Source: Zopfochytrium polystomum (Eukaryota > Chytridiomycota > Chytridiomycetes > Chytridiales > Chytridiaceae). Taken from it: a stretch of 64,000 nucleotides of DNA. Under the pieces are notes generated by a model, which saw only the letters and a program-made list of their open reading frames with translations, was not told where the DNA came from and searched no databases. The stretch spans positions 1 to 64,000 of the forward strand of contig JAIVFJ010000047.1 in assembly GCA_025765615.1 (NCBI GenBank), in the 5' to 3' direction. Shown one piece after another: positions 1-10,549 of this stretch (the stretch's first letter is position 1; the number at the start of each line of letters is the position of its first letter). Both the position numbers and the translations under genes were made by a program.

Positions 1-1500
1 TTGTGTCAAATTCTCCCTTGCTAGTGTGTACCACCAATTGGGCAGGATTAGGATGAGACAGCAGCATTAAACAGGACCAGTTCATTCAGTCCAACACACA
101 GCAGTTGTGCTTTGCCATTTGCATCTCCTTCCCCACCACCACAAATCAGAAATTACAGAGAGAGAAAGAGAGAGACAAAGGGAAGAAGGGAGAGAGAAAG
201 GATGAAAGTGGGTGGCTCACCCATCCCTCATCTCTCCCACTTTAGAGAGTGATAAGGCTTAACACTGCTCAAATCAAATCCAAACAAGGTCCGATTTGGG
301 TCTGATTCAAAAATTGAATCAAATCAAATCAGATGGTTTTTTGCTGAAAAGCTGTTTCTCTTTGATTCAAAATTCTTCTCTGGTAATTTCTGTTCCATTT
401 GGTGCAATTTGGCCAATCAAATGTCAGGTGTATTGCAAATATTCGTGATTTGTGGTTAAAACCTTACAGCGCTGTACTGAAAACCTTTTTTTTTTTTTCT
501 TACCACCAAAAATGCACTTTGTTTTCAATACAAAAGAAGAAAACATAAAAAATTATATTTTTTCTTTATTGATTTGCAAATGACTATTGAGAAAAGGTGT
601 GAAACGAGTGAGAAAAAAAAAGTTTTTCTGCATCTAGCTGGAAATACATTGAGTCAAATTGCAGATCTAGCCAGAGTTAAACCCTACAGAGCAACTGCTC
701 ACCTATTCCTAAACCAAAACATTTGGGAACAGGAGAATGAATGAAAAAAGCCATAATCAGGGTCATGTGAGCTTGCCCCTCCAGGAGCAAAGCCTCGCGC
801 TTGGAGGGAGAATTCTCACCTCTGACTCCAAAGTACCTGAAACGGCAACCACAGTATTCTGCCCACAGTGCACCCCTGCATGCGTTGTCCTCTAATTTGA
901 TGCCAAGCATGCCAGCAACTTGTGGTGCAAGGCGATGAATTGCTAATGTTGTTGGACACTTGGCTTTCTGCTTGTGATGCAGCAATTCCCCTCTGGCAGA
1001 GCAGCAGAGGTTACCACTAACCCCTTCCCACTGTTTGATGATAATGTTGCTGAGCAGGAAAGGCTAGGCTAGGGTGGTGGCAAAAGAGCAATGTTCTGTC
1101 ATTGAGCAGTTGCAAGAAGTGAAGGTGACACATGAATTAATCAGTGAAATCCTCGAACCAATTGTTGAACCACCCCACTCCCAATTAAAGGAGGACGAAG
1201 GCTGTGCCCCCCAGACTCGGAGCAGACTTCCATGAAAAACTGCCCAGCAACTGCAAATGCTTTGGCCCAAAAATGCCCTTTGTGACTGTGGAGAATGTGG
1301 AGAAGTGCATTACCTGCACAATTTTGGGGCAGATTCTTCAAAAATTAGGTCTCTGCGACCCACAAATACAGATGTGTGTGGCCCTCTGCCACTGCAGACT
1401 TGCCATCCTGCAGAGTGGAGAGTGCAGATGTTGGCCAACCGCATTGGCGGTATGCAGCCTTACTGAGGACACAATCTTGTTTTTGCACCCATTGTTCCTT
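1..1500. other. AT-rich stretch without a recognisable gene
   Basis: Simple A/T-rich sequence with GA-rich runs near 150-210 and short poly-T/poly-A tracts. Small open frames exist on both strands but show no family motif, no preferred codon pattern and no splice structure. I see nothing functional here. Confidence 0.5.
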
Positions 1501-1502
1501 GT

Positions 1503-1576
1503 CACCACCTGGGTTAAGGTGACAGACTCAAAATCTGTTACTCTCTGGGTGCACAGGTTTGAGTCCTGCCTTTTTC
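1503..1576 (+). pseudogene. tRNA-Leu(CAA)-like relic
   Basis: A D-arm-like segment (gggttaaggtg), a perfect 5-bp anticodon stem ACAGA/TCTGT with loop CTCAAAA (anticodon CAA) and a T-arm-like CAGG-TTTGAGT-CCTG are present in the right order for a class II tRNA. The bases where the acceptor strands should lie do not pair, so it looks like a decayed or tRNA-derived copy. The intact tRNA-Leu(CAA) at 10210-10292 is the natural comparison. Confidence 0.4.
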
Positions 1577-1829
1577 GACAAAGCAGGAGCAGGACTGAAG
1601 GGCACGTTAAGCTTGTTTGGCTGTTTGCACTTTTGGTTTAAATTGTTCCACCCTGAGTGTTTCTGCTGTGTTAACAGTCTACTCTGTGTGAGGGAGTAGA
1701 AGGAGTGAATGAAGTGGAGATGTGTATTTGTGGGTGGTCCTTCTCCCCAACTTGGAGAGAAAGAGAAAAACTCTATTATGAACAATTGATACATGTTGAT
1801 GATATGCAAGCTCTATAGTTGCTAGGCGA

Positions 1830-2090
1830 GCATGACAGGCGCATGGTAAAAACCTCTCCTATATTGTCTGCTTGGGCAGAGGAGGAGGAAAACTGTTTAC
1901 ACTGGATTTCCCTGTTCCACCATGTATTCGGAGTATTTGTAAACAGCACAAGCCAGTGCCCAGGTCTGCATTGGCAGGTGACTCACATCTCCCCAGCCAT
2001 CATGTAGAACAATAAAAGACAGTCACAATAGGTTCTGGTCCTGTCTTGTGCCTCTTTTTGCTAAGCAGTCAGTTCCGTCTAATATGCTGA
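1830..2090 (+). repeat. Dispersed repeat, copy A
   Basis: This stretch shares long blocks with 9714-9870 (same strand) and with the reverse complement of 63822-64000. Shared blocks include the segments beginning gcatgac, gtaaaaacctctcct, aagccag...tctgcattggc and cagtcacaataggttc. Copies B and C each cover part of it. No open frame is conserved among copies, so a non-autonomous element or a terminal part of a larger element is more likely than a gene. Confidence 0.7.
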
Positions 2091-3002
2091 AAATGCAGCA
2101 GAGCCTGAGAGCGCAACATTTTCCTTCAAGGTGTATGCAATTCACTTATCTTCTGTGAAAGCAGTGTGGAAGTCTCACAGGACAACCCACACCTGGCGGA
2201 CAATTGGTGTGCAACCCCACCGCAAAACTGTGTGCAACAACAATAGGGCCTAGCTGGTGGCAAAGGGATGAGAAAGATCAGGTGGATGGATTGTGCAGCT
2301 TTGACCAAACGTGGTGGACAGCAGCTGCTGTATGGTTGCTTGCAAAGAACCAACTGACAAGGATGCTCTCTGTGCTCAAAATACAATAATACAATAAAGC
2401 AAAACCCCACCAAAAACAAGAAACACAAAAGGGAAGACATGCAAAACACGTGGGGAAACACCCAATTTCTCAAAAGGGTGCAACAAAGAAAGCACCTGGA
2501 ATACATTGTTGGGGCTCAGGAGGGACATAGTGTGATAAGTCCTGCACAAACAAATCAAGCCAGGCCACGCAAATTGAGAGTTTGGATGTGATTCGGAATT
2601 GGGATCAAATCTAATCCAGCCATATTGATATGAGATGTGTTTGTTGTTTGTGTTCAGTCATGCCACAGCGCCAAGTCAATCACATTGGACGATATTCAAA
2701 ACTTAATTAATTGATACACTGCAGAAGCCATGCAAAATCAGCCATTGGGGTATGACTTGTGCTGCAGTCACTTTTGTCCTGCCTGAGCGCAGTTTCAAGT
2801 CTGCAACTCCAAGCAGTCCAATCTGATCTGACCCAATCCTAACTGAAAAAACAAAATCAAAAGATTGTGCTGAGATTGAGTAGTGCCATGTCTGTGATTG
2901 AACCTAAGACTGTCTTCCACATCCATTTCGATGTTCAAGAACAACAGCTTAAGTTAATTTTTTCTTTCCACGTTTGGAGAAAGTAAAACAATCCAACACA
3001 CT
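2091..3002. other. AT-rich intergenic
   Basis: No gene, tRNA or clear repeat seen. Several short frames lack any recognisable domain. Confidence 0.5.
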
Positions 3003-3095
3003 GCCTTCTTGGCTCAGTTGGCAGAGCGTCTCCCTAGTAGCACAGCATTCCTAAGTGGAAGGAGAAGGTCACCAGTTCAATTCTGGTAGAAGGCA
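3003..3095 (+). tRNA. tRNA-Thr(AGT) with 20-nt intron
   Basis: Acceptor GCCTTCT pairs with AGAAGGC. The D arm (GCTC...GAGC), anticodon stem TCTCC/GGAGA and T arm ACCAG-TTCAATT-CTGGT are complete. The anticodon AGT is at 3036-3038. A 20-nt intron (3040-3059) sits in the canonical place, one base 3' of the anticodon. Confidence 0.93.
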
Positions 3096-3631
3096 TTGAT
3101 GTGTTTAAAATCCCTGCTCCTTTTGAACACGCTGTCCAGCTGTGCTGGTCCACAATGCTCATTGACAACCCCAAACACTCAATCCTAATCTCTGAGCAGC
3201 AAGCACCATTAGGCTGCTTGGTGCACAAACTTCTCCTTTGGTGCCAACATGCCCCCGACAGTTCCAACAGAGCAGAAAAAAATAGGGGAAAAATGGAAAG
3301 AAGGGGAAGAAAAAGTAAAAATAAAATAAAATAAAATAAAATAAATTAAGGTGTTGTGCAACACTTGAAGATTGCTATTGAAACTGGTGGGAAAGAATGG
3401 GGGATCCCTGGATCACACAAAGGAAAATCTACCAGAGATCTGAAGGAATAAGGTACTGGCAGTCCACCATCAATTACCATCAATTACTATCAATTACCAT
3501 GTAAAACAACCTCAGTGCCACCACAATTAATCCTTGCATCATAAAGGGCCTAGCCTTGTGTGCTGCTGAAACTTCTTCATGCACACAGAGGAGAAGCACT
3601 CGATCTGACACCCCAAAAGAGTCTAAGAACA

Positions 3632-3704
3632 TGGAGAATCGGGGTATCGATCCCCGTGCCTCTCGCATGCTAAGCGAGCGCTCTACCATTTGAGCTAATT
3701 CCCC
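3632..3704 (-). tRNA. tRNA-Ala(AGC)
   Basis: Intron-less, full cloverleaf: acceptor GGGGAAT/ATTCTCC, anticodon stem CTCGC/GCGAG with AGC, and T arm CGGGG-ATCGATA-CCCCG. Confidence 0.95.
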
Positions 3705-5440
3705 CTGGATGGAGGCTGACGTGCAATTATTCTACATGCACGCACAAATTTTGAGCACAATTGAATCACGAGGATGATGGATTTGCGATATTTTAACAAA
3801 GGTTACAGTGCAGGTCATAAGCTCTGAAACTCTGCCAAAACCCTGCAAGAAATAGGTGCTGGTGCTGGTGCGAGGCTCACAGCTGTTGTGCGTGTTGGGT
3901 TATACTGCATGCACAAGCCAAGTTTAGGAGGATAGCTCCAAAATGAACAGACTTGCCAAAGCGGTAGCACATCTGCAATCAATACAAAAGGATCAAGTAT
4001 AATGAATTTTGCCTGAAAAAATAGAGAGACATTGCAGAACCCCCAAAAGTTCTGTCAAGATGTGCCAAATGTGGCTCAGGATTGGATAAAGTAACCATAA
4101 ATGTTGGACTGATTGTGGTTGACTGTCACACTGAGTTTGGCACAAGGTCACTAGGTTGTAAAATTAAAGTCCACCGACTGTCTGCAAGGCTGTAACAAAG
4201 CGGCATGATAGGGGCATGCATTGGCAAGGTTCACAGGGGGTGTCATATTGCAAGGGATGTAAGATTAACTGGGGAAAGAACTGGCAGTCAACAAGGGGAA
4301 ACCAGAATAATAATGTGAAACAAGAGTTCAGGAAGAAACAATCAATCCTTACTAACCAAACAGAAATGGGAAGAAACAATCAACTGCAAGGAAGGCTTAA
4401 GCAAGAAAAGTAGGATGACTTAAGGTCTGTAGAAATAGGATCAAAGTAGAAGCTCGGAGGTGCCAAACGTCAGTCTGCCTTGCGTCAACTTGGTAAATGA
4501 CTATTCCACCTACAGTGGAGGAATCCCATCTGCAGGACAATCTCCATCAAAAGCTCTTCCAGAGACCTGACTGTGGGCTGAAATCCAAGTGTGCGGCATT
4601 CTTTGTGCTTTTGATCCAACTCCTCAAAGCTTGATCTCACAGACCTCCTCAGTGAGTCAAAGAAGACTAGTTAGCCAGCGACCTTTGGTGCCTTGCCTGG
4701 CCCAACCCAAGCCAAGTGACTGGCTCATATTGTACAGTGGGGTGACAAATGTTTTCGGGCCACTTCAAAGTTTCTTATGACAGTCCAACAATCAGTTTAA
4801 CCTTTATTCTGCTTTCACAAACGCCACTGTGCGATTGGCGCACCCATTCAAGTTTGGAAGTAACCATCAACCAATTTTATCTAGGGCCTGCTAACTGCAG
4901 CAGTGGGGAACCCCAAACTCCACTTCCTACCAGGCACACAATTTTCTGTTCTATATCACAAGCTTCAATGTCCGCAAAAATATGTCCTCCCTGCAGCAAA
5001 TCCAAAAGATTAATGGATTGTGATGTGCTGCAATCAGGCTGTTTGCCCACCAATTTTGATGGCAAATGGTTGAGAATTGATGAAGTTATTGCGTGGAAAA
5101 GAATTTGAGTGGTGGCTGAAAACCCTTGTCACTCAGCTGTACCAACACGATTCCTGAATCCAGTCTGTCATATATCACAGTACCAATACTTTGACATATC
5201 ACAACAAGACACAAGTCAAACATATTGAACCCAATGAAGCCACTCTTATAATCAATGTCTTGAAAATCAGTTTGCCTCAGCCCAAAAGCCAAATTCAAGT
5301 TGAATGAAATGAAGCTTGATAGCAGGGCTATACCTGGTTTTATTTGCAAGGGACCTTGTTAACTTAAGCATTGGGATAGTTTTTGATGGCTGCATGTTTA
5401 TTACTCCTTTATGACTCTTGCTGAGTCAGGATAGAGCTCA
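3705..5440. other. AT-rich intergenic
   Basis: No convincing gene. A short D-arm-like sequence near 3955-3975 has no partner T arm. Open frames here are short and featureless. Confidence 0.5.
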
Positions 5441-5549
5441 GCCGTCTTAGCTCATCTGGGAGAGCGTAAGACTGAAGTAGCCACATGGTCGTCTGTGCAG
5501 GGGCTCTCTGGCAATCTTAAGGCACCCGGTTCAATCCCGGGAGACGGCA
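5441..5549 (+). tRNA. tRNA-Phe(GAA) with 36-nt intron
   Basis: Acceptor GCCGTCT/AGACGGC, D arm GCTC...GAGC, anticodon stem TAAGA/TCTTA, T arm ACCCGG...CCGGG and anticodon GAA at 5474-5476. The intron is 5478-5513, in the canonical position after base 37. Confidence 0.94.
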
Positions 5550-6011
5550 TGATACAGTCGTATCTGGCACTGTAGCACTTTGGATTTTCTGCAGGGCAGA
5601 CTGTGCAGCTGGTCAGGCCCAATGGACCTTTTTTGTGCATTTCAAGCCTCTAAGCACTTGATTGAAATACTGATGTCCACAAGACTGGCAATGTTTTCTG
5701 TTCTTCTTCTCTCCATACATATGAGAGGGTTCATTTTCCTGTTGACTTGCAAGGTTTGAACCTTTGCTCTCCTTTTCGTTACAAAGTGTCAGGAACAGGG
5801 CAGGACAGGACAAGGCAGACAAGGAACTGAGAGGAGTGATGATTGTATTGGAAACAATAATTCACTTGAGGGATGGGACAGGTCCCCCATCCCCCTTTTA
5901 TACCTTTTGAGAGTGTTCCTTGTCAAGACTCCAAGAAAGTTCCAGAAAGAGCAATTAGTAATGCAATGATACCAATGATACCAATGACAACAAGACAAGT
6001 CAGGAAAGCAA

Positions 6012-6125
6012 AGAAGGTTCCAGAAGGTTCCACAAGGTTCCATGAAGGAATGTTCTAGAAGGTTCCAGAAGGTTCCAGAAGGTTCCATGAAGGAATGTTC
6101 TAGAAGGTTCCAGAGGTTTCCAGAG
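6012..6125. repeat. Heat-shock-element-like tandem array
   Basis: Alternating GAA and TTC triplets at 2-base spacing (GAAggTTCcaGAAggTTC...) run almost without break, which is the nGAAn/nTTCn pattern bound by HSF trimers. A 45-bp higher-order unit beginning ggttccatgaagg occurs at 6036 and 6081. A smaller match (GAAagTTCcaGAA) lies at about 5934-5947. No heat-shock gene is visible within several kb, so it may instead be a simple tandem repeat. Confidence 0.6.
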
Positions 6126-6372
6126 GGTGATTCATAACACAAAGGGACTCAGCATGATTTTATTGCACAAATTTCACAGTGGTGCCCATTCTCAAATGCT
6201 CAGCATGGTGCCATCATATGATGAACTAAACAGCACAAGCGCTTTTTCTCTCAATTGTTGCATCATTTGATGGTGTTTGGAAAAATTCAAGAAAAATGAG
6301 TGAAAATATGCACTGCCAGATTCAATATGCGCATCAAGCACTAAATATCTCTTGGTAAGTGCGGCCAGTGGA

Positions 6373-6488
6373 GCCTGGTTAGCTCAATCGGTAGAGCGTG
6401 TGACTCTTAGTCTCCTGCCACGTGCGTTTCGACACACTTGCTGGATCCTGCAATCACAAGGCTGTGGGTTCGACCCCCACATCGGGCG
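6373..6488 (+). tRNA. tRNA-Lys(CTT) with 43-nt intron
   Basis: Acceptor GCCTGGT/ATCGGGC (with G-T pairs), anticodon stem TGTGA/TCACA, anticodon CTT at 6406-6408, T arm TGTGGG-TTCGACC-CCCACA. The intron spans 6410-6452. A T-rich tract follows at 6489, suitable as a pol III terminator. Confidence 0.93.
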
Positions 6489-6569
6489 CTTTTATTTTTT
6501 TTCTTTTTTCTTTTCTATTTTTTTCCGTTTTTTTTCAGTTTTTTTTTTTTCAAACACCACTTCAATTAC

Positions 6570-6641
6570 CTCCCAGGCGGGGAATCGAACCCCGATCGCC
6601 ACCGTGAGAGGGTGGAATCTTAACCATTAGACGACCTAGGA
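6570..6641 (-). tRNA. tRNA-Glu(CTC)
   Basis: Complete cloverleaf on the minus strand: acceptor TCCTAGG/CCTGGGA, anticodon stem with loop carrying CTC, T arm CGGGG-TTCGATT-CCCCG. It faces the tRNA-Lys gene convergently across an 81-bp T-rich spacer that can terminate both. Confidence 0.95.
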
Positions 6642-7303
6642 ATGGTGCCACGAGTTCTTTCTTCATAACCGGTTTTGTAAATTGACCAATCCCTTGATGT
6701 TGCGACAGTGTGGTTGTGCGGTGGGTTAGGGTTACAGGAAAGGAAGGTTTCCTCCTACAAACAAATGATTTTGCTACCATTTATATGTTGGTGATGTGCC
6801 ATGGCAAATCAGAAAGGTTCAAGGTCCTGTGTCCTATGCACAAGAGCACTGTTCAGGTTTTGGCTGATTGGCCACTGTGGGGATGGATGAAGTACACTAC
6901 TGAAGGTGTGGTGGTGAGGTTGAAGCTGATTTCTGTCTGCCTTGTGTTTGTTGCTATACAAAACTGCTACAAGGACCAAAACTCAATCTCCCTTGCACAA
7001 GGTGCCCAATTGCCCCACAGTGTTAGGTTAAACTTCCTGTACACTACTTACGCCAACAGACCCAAACCAAACAGGTGCATCAAAAACGGCTTGCTGTGTA
7101 AGACACAAGTTTTGCCAGTGACTGGAAGATTGGCTTACAATTGTATATCCTTCCCATCCCACCCCATCCTGACACAATTTTGCCCAAAGGTTCCACATCC
7201 ACCTTCCACCAGTGAGTGGTCAAGGAGCTTGTGCCAGGCTTCCACAGCATTTGCAGGCCAAAACAACCAGCCCCTTGTGCGCCATCAAGGCTGGGTGTTG
7301 GAG

Positions 7304-7376
7304 CGAGCGTGCCAGGGGTCGAACCTGGAATCTCTTGATTCGTAGTCAAGCGCGGTAACCATTTTGCCACACGCCC
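7304..7376 (-). tRNA. tRNA-Arg(ACG)
   Basis: Acceptor GGGCGTG/CACGCTC, anticodon stem CTTGA/TCAAG with loop CTACGAA (anticodon ACG), T arm CCAGG-TTCGACC-CCTGG. No intron. Confidence 0.94.
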
Positions 7377-8049
7377 TTGGCTTGGTGCGTGCTGCTGGCT
7401 TATCTAACGCCCTTTCTTGGAGCCTTGCTTTGATTGCAATCTAGGGGCTTGTTAAGCAGCTGCAGATCAGAAACTATATCAGGCAATTCTTGGCAGCATC
7501 AACTACCTGGCAACACACACACGACTGGGGATCTCGCTCCAGCAGTTTTGGTATCTCAGCGCTTTCAGCAAAGATCACAGAGAGCAGCATATGAGAATTC
7601 TCAATGTTGCTGGCTACACTGACACTGCCCACAGCGTCCACTCAGATGGAAAATCACAGCTCAGCTACAATGTTCTTTTTGGAGGACCCACTATCATCTG
7701 GACATCTGTTCAGACCAGCACTGTTATGTTGTGAGTAACCCTGAGGAAAAATGACATTTGCACTGGTCCCAGTGCTATTGACACTTCTACCTGCATGAGC
7801 ACTTGGAGGTGGTCTTGGCTGCTCTGGCCTCGAAGCCTCAAACCATTTTGCAGCAAGCTTCTGGTCCTTGAAGTCCAAATGAAACAGTCAGAGCTAGAAG
7901 GCTATCACAGCCACCCCAGCCAACCTGCAGTGTGAAAGGGGGACCCACAGCAGCTCAGGAAAAGCATGATAAGCCTCAAAGTGTTGGGGCAAGATGAAGG
8001 TTTTGTTTCGAAAGGTTGAGAAGAAACAAATAATTCCCAATTAGAAGGA

Positions 8050-8120
8050 GTAACAGTGGTTCAGTGGTAGAATTATCGCCTGCCACGCGGTAGACCCGGG
8101 TCCGATTCCCGGCTGTTGCA
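8050..8120 (+). tRNA. tRNA-Gly(GCC)
   Basis: Acceptor GTAACAG/CTGTTGC, D arm GGTTCAGTGGTAGAAT, anticodon loop TGCCACG (GCC) and T arm CCGGG-TCCGATT-CCCGG. No intron. Confidence 0.93.
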
Positions 8121-8171
8121 ATCATTGTGTGATTGAAAGTTAAAATGTCAACAAAGCCAATCTCTGCCCTC

Positions 8172-8263
8172 TGCCCTCTGCTGGAACCAGACTGACGACC
8201 TTATCCTTGCAAGGGCTGTGTGACCTCCTACGAGGGATACGCTCTGTCAGCTGAGCAGAAGGC
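8172..8263 (-). tRNA. tRNA-Thr(CGT), intron-bearing, T arm imperfect
   Basis: The minus strand has acceptor GCCTTCT/AGAGGGC, a D arm, anticodon stem TATCC/GGATA with CGT, and an intron of about 20 nt in the canonical place, paralleling tRNA-Thr(AGT) at 3003. The T stem pairs poorly (GTCAG against CCAGC) and the flank has a short tandem duplication of the ctctgcc type, so the copy may be decaying. Confidence 0.6.
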
Positions 8264-9713
8264 TCCCTAATTCACTGTCTGACTAGCCCAACTCAAACTT
8301 AAGCAGCTTTGATTGATGGTGCTGGCCAATCTGCTGCAGCAGGCCAAGGCTAGGCAGTGTGAGCAATGCTTGTCCAGACAAACACACTTGCACACATACA
8401 CGGATAAAGACCTATGCATGCACGCACACACGTTTGCACACATACACACACAGTCACACACAGTGTGGCAATGCTCAATGCAGCACTGTCCTGCTCAACC
8501 ACTGCTGGCCAGCCTGAGGTGGGAAGAAAAACAACTGTGCCCACACAAAGTGATCCATGCACAACCGTCTCTCAGTGTATGTCCCCTCCACAAGGCAGTC
8601 ACATCAGAAATTGTGGCACTAATTGGGGAGGAACTGTGGACTTTGGCAAGCCAAAGTGGCTGGCTGTCCAAAGTGGCTGGGCATCCTGTTGCCAACTTGC
8701 CACAGCTGTCCAAGGGCCATGGCTGTCCACTGGAGATGGCCAGCCAGCAGATTGGGCTTTCCTACAGCCATGGTGAAGTATGAGCCAGGGTTGTCCAGGT
8801 AAGAGAAACTGTGGCCCTGGTCCAAACAGCTGCCACAGGAATCCACAGCCAATAATGCACAATTCGACACCTGGCAATTATTTTTGCTTCCCATGGCCCA
8901 GATTTCTGGACCTTGCAGTTATAGTATGCCCCAAAACAATGCAGTGGCCATTCGCAACCAGCCAGTACGCCCTTCCCCTTCATCCCCTGTAACGGCCTCT
9001 CCCAAGCAGGTGCAACAGTTTTGCTTCCTGAAGCAATCAAGATGTGTTCTGTTTAAAAAAAGAAGAACAAAAAATAATTAAAATCTCAAACCCACTCTTC
9101 AAATGCATCACTTCATCTTGGGATGTGAAAGTTGTGTTGTCCTTCAGTGCGCTGTGACAACATGAAACATGATCAGCAGAATTTCACAACACAGTCGATA
9201 CAGGAACTCACCAGCTCAAGGTCAGATAATTTTGTTCAAATTGGCCTTCCAGCACAAAGAATGTAACGGGGCCTCTTGAATACATTTTAAACTGAATATT
9301 GCGACTCACCAAAACTGTACAATCATACTTCTGAGTGAATATTTGAGCAATATGCAAGCAAGGAATTTGGGTATGGTGACTGTCTTCATGAACGTCATCC
9401 TCCAAAAAAACCCTCCTCATGCAAGTTATAGTGGCGTGTCTGGAGATTGGTCTTTCCAGCAAAGTTGTAGATGAGGGCAATAGACTCGCTGTCTGTGTCA
9501 AAACCCAAGAAAGTCCAAGTGAGGCCTGAGGAGAGAACTTGGTCTTGCGTGAGTTTGCAGGTTCTGTGTACTCATTGTTGAGTGTGACAATGAGGCAGCC
9601 GAAAATTCCAAGGTGGCATAGGTTGGGTTTTCAGCCTTGGTAATATTCAAATGGAATTCGACCACTGCGAGTGTGTTGCACACAATTGCACAGGAATGAA
9701 GCGTGGCGTATTG
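8264..9713. other. AT-rich intergenic with TG/CA-rich patches
   Basis: Contains an imperfect CA-rich stretch at about 8375-8465 and local direct repeats of caaagtggctggc and ccacag type near 8640-8850. No gene or RNA is recognisable. Confidence 0.45.
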
Positions 9714-9870
9714 CGTAGTTTGTCAACAGCGCAAGCCAGCGCCCAGGTCTGCATTGGCTGTGGCTTGCTCTCCCCATGGCTATCGTGAGAACAATAACTA
9801 ACAGTCACAATAGGTTCGGGTCTGTCTTGTGCCTCTTGCTGCTAACCAGTCAGCCCCACCTAACAGCTGA
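9714..9870 (+). repeat. Dispersed repeat, copy B
   Basis: Aligns with copy A from its gtatttgt...cagc block to the ctgaaaa end, with scattered substitutions and small indels, but lacks the 5' part of copy A. See copies at 1830 and 63822. Confidence 0.7.
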
Positions 9871-10209
9871 AAAAGAAAAACATTGGACAATATGGTGTTT
9901 CTTTTGGCTGGTGTGGGTGATTAGGCTGCTGTGACTGCTTGCTCTTCTTGGCCCTAATAAGCATGGGACACCGGATTGCCCTGGAACCTGGATGGTCTTG
10001 GCCACCAGATTGCCCACTGCCACAGCAAGCCACCTGCCACAGTTTGCCACAAGCCATGGCCATTTACCCACCATGGCTTGCTCCAGGCGACAGGGCTGAC
10101 AAATTCAGGTGGCGCCTTTGTGGATTCTGGGGATTCTGCCACCCTGGCTTTCTGCAATTAGTGCCACAAAAGTTTCCTATGCAGGGGGTCTCCCAACTGC
10201 AGGGGAAAA

Positions 10210-10292
10210 TGGTCAGAGTGGGATTCGAACCCACGCCTCGTGAGAGACCGCAACTTGAGTGCGGCGCCTTAGACCAGCTCGGCCATCTGACC
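10210..10292 (-). tRNA. tRNA-Leu(CAA)
   Basis: Class II tRNA: acceptor GGTCAGA/TCTGACC, anticodon stem CCGCA/TGCGG with loop CTCAAGT (CAA), a long variable arm, and T arm GTGGG-TTCGAAT-CCCAC. No intron. Confidence 0.94.
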
Positions 10293-10477
10293 ACAGCCAT
10301 ATTTTGTGTGCCAAGGGAAGGCGGTCTGGACCGCTAGGCAGTGGTCACCTGCCAGCAAGTGTGCAAATCCATCAACTGGAGTTCTGAGCAAAACCCTGCC
10401 GCTGCCGTGCTCTGCTGCTCTCAGATCAGCAGACATATGCATTTTGTATTTTGCAAACACAAGCAGAAAACCCTAAT

Positions 10478-10549
10478 GCCACATTCGTATAGTGGCTAGT
10501 ACGCCTCGTTGTGGCCGAGGAAACGGTGGTTCGATTCCACCATGTAGCA
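10478..10549 (+). tRNA. tRNA-His(GTG)
   Basis: Anticodon stem CCTCG/CGAGG with loop TTGTGGC (GTG), T arm GGTGG-TTCGATT-CCACC, acceptor GCCACAT/ATGTAGC with one C-A mismatch. Close to the standard eukaryotic tRNA-His outline. Confidence 0.9.

Noticed and set aside
5745..5775. T-arm-like sequence gcaaggtttgaacctttgc on the minus strand
   Set aside because: No D arm, anticodon arm or acceptor stem at the right distances.
5789..6142. Minus-strand repeat peptide (EPSGTFWNLLEHSFM units)
   Set aside because: Reading of the 10-bp GAA/TTC array; the DNA pattern explains it and no start or domain supports a protein.
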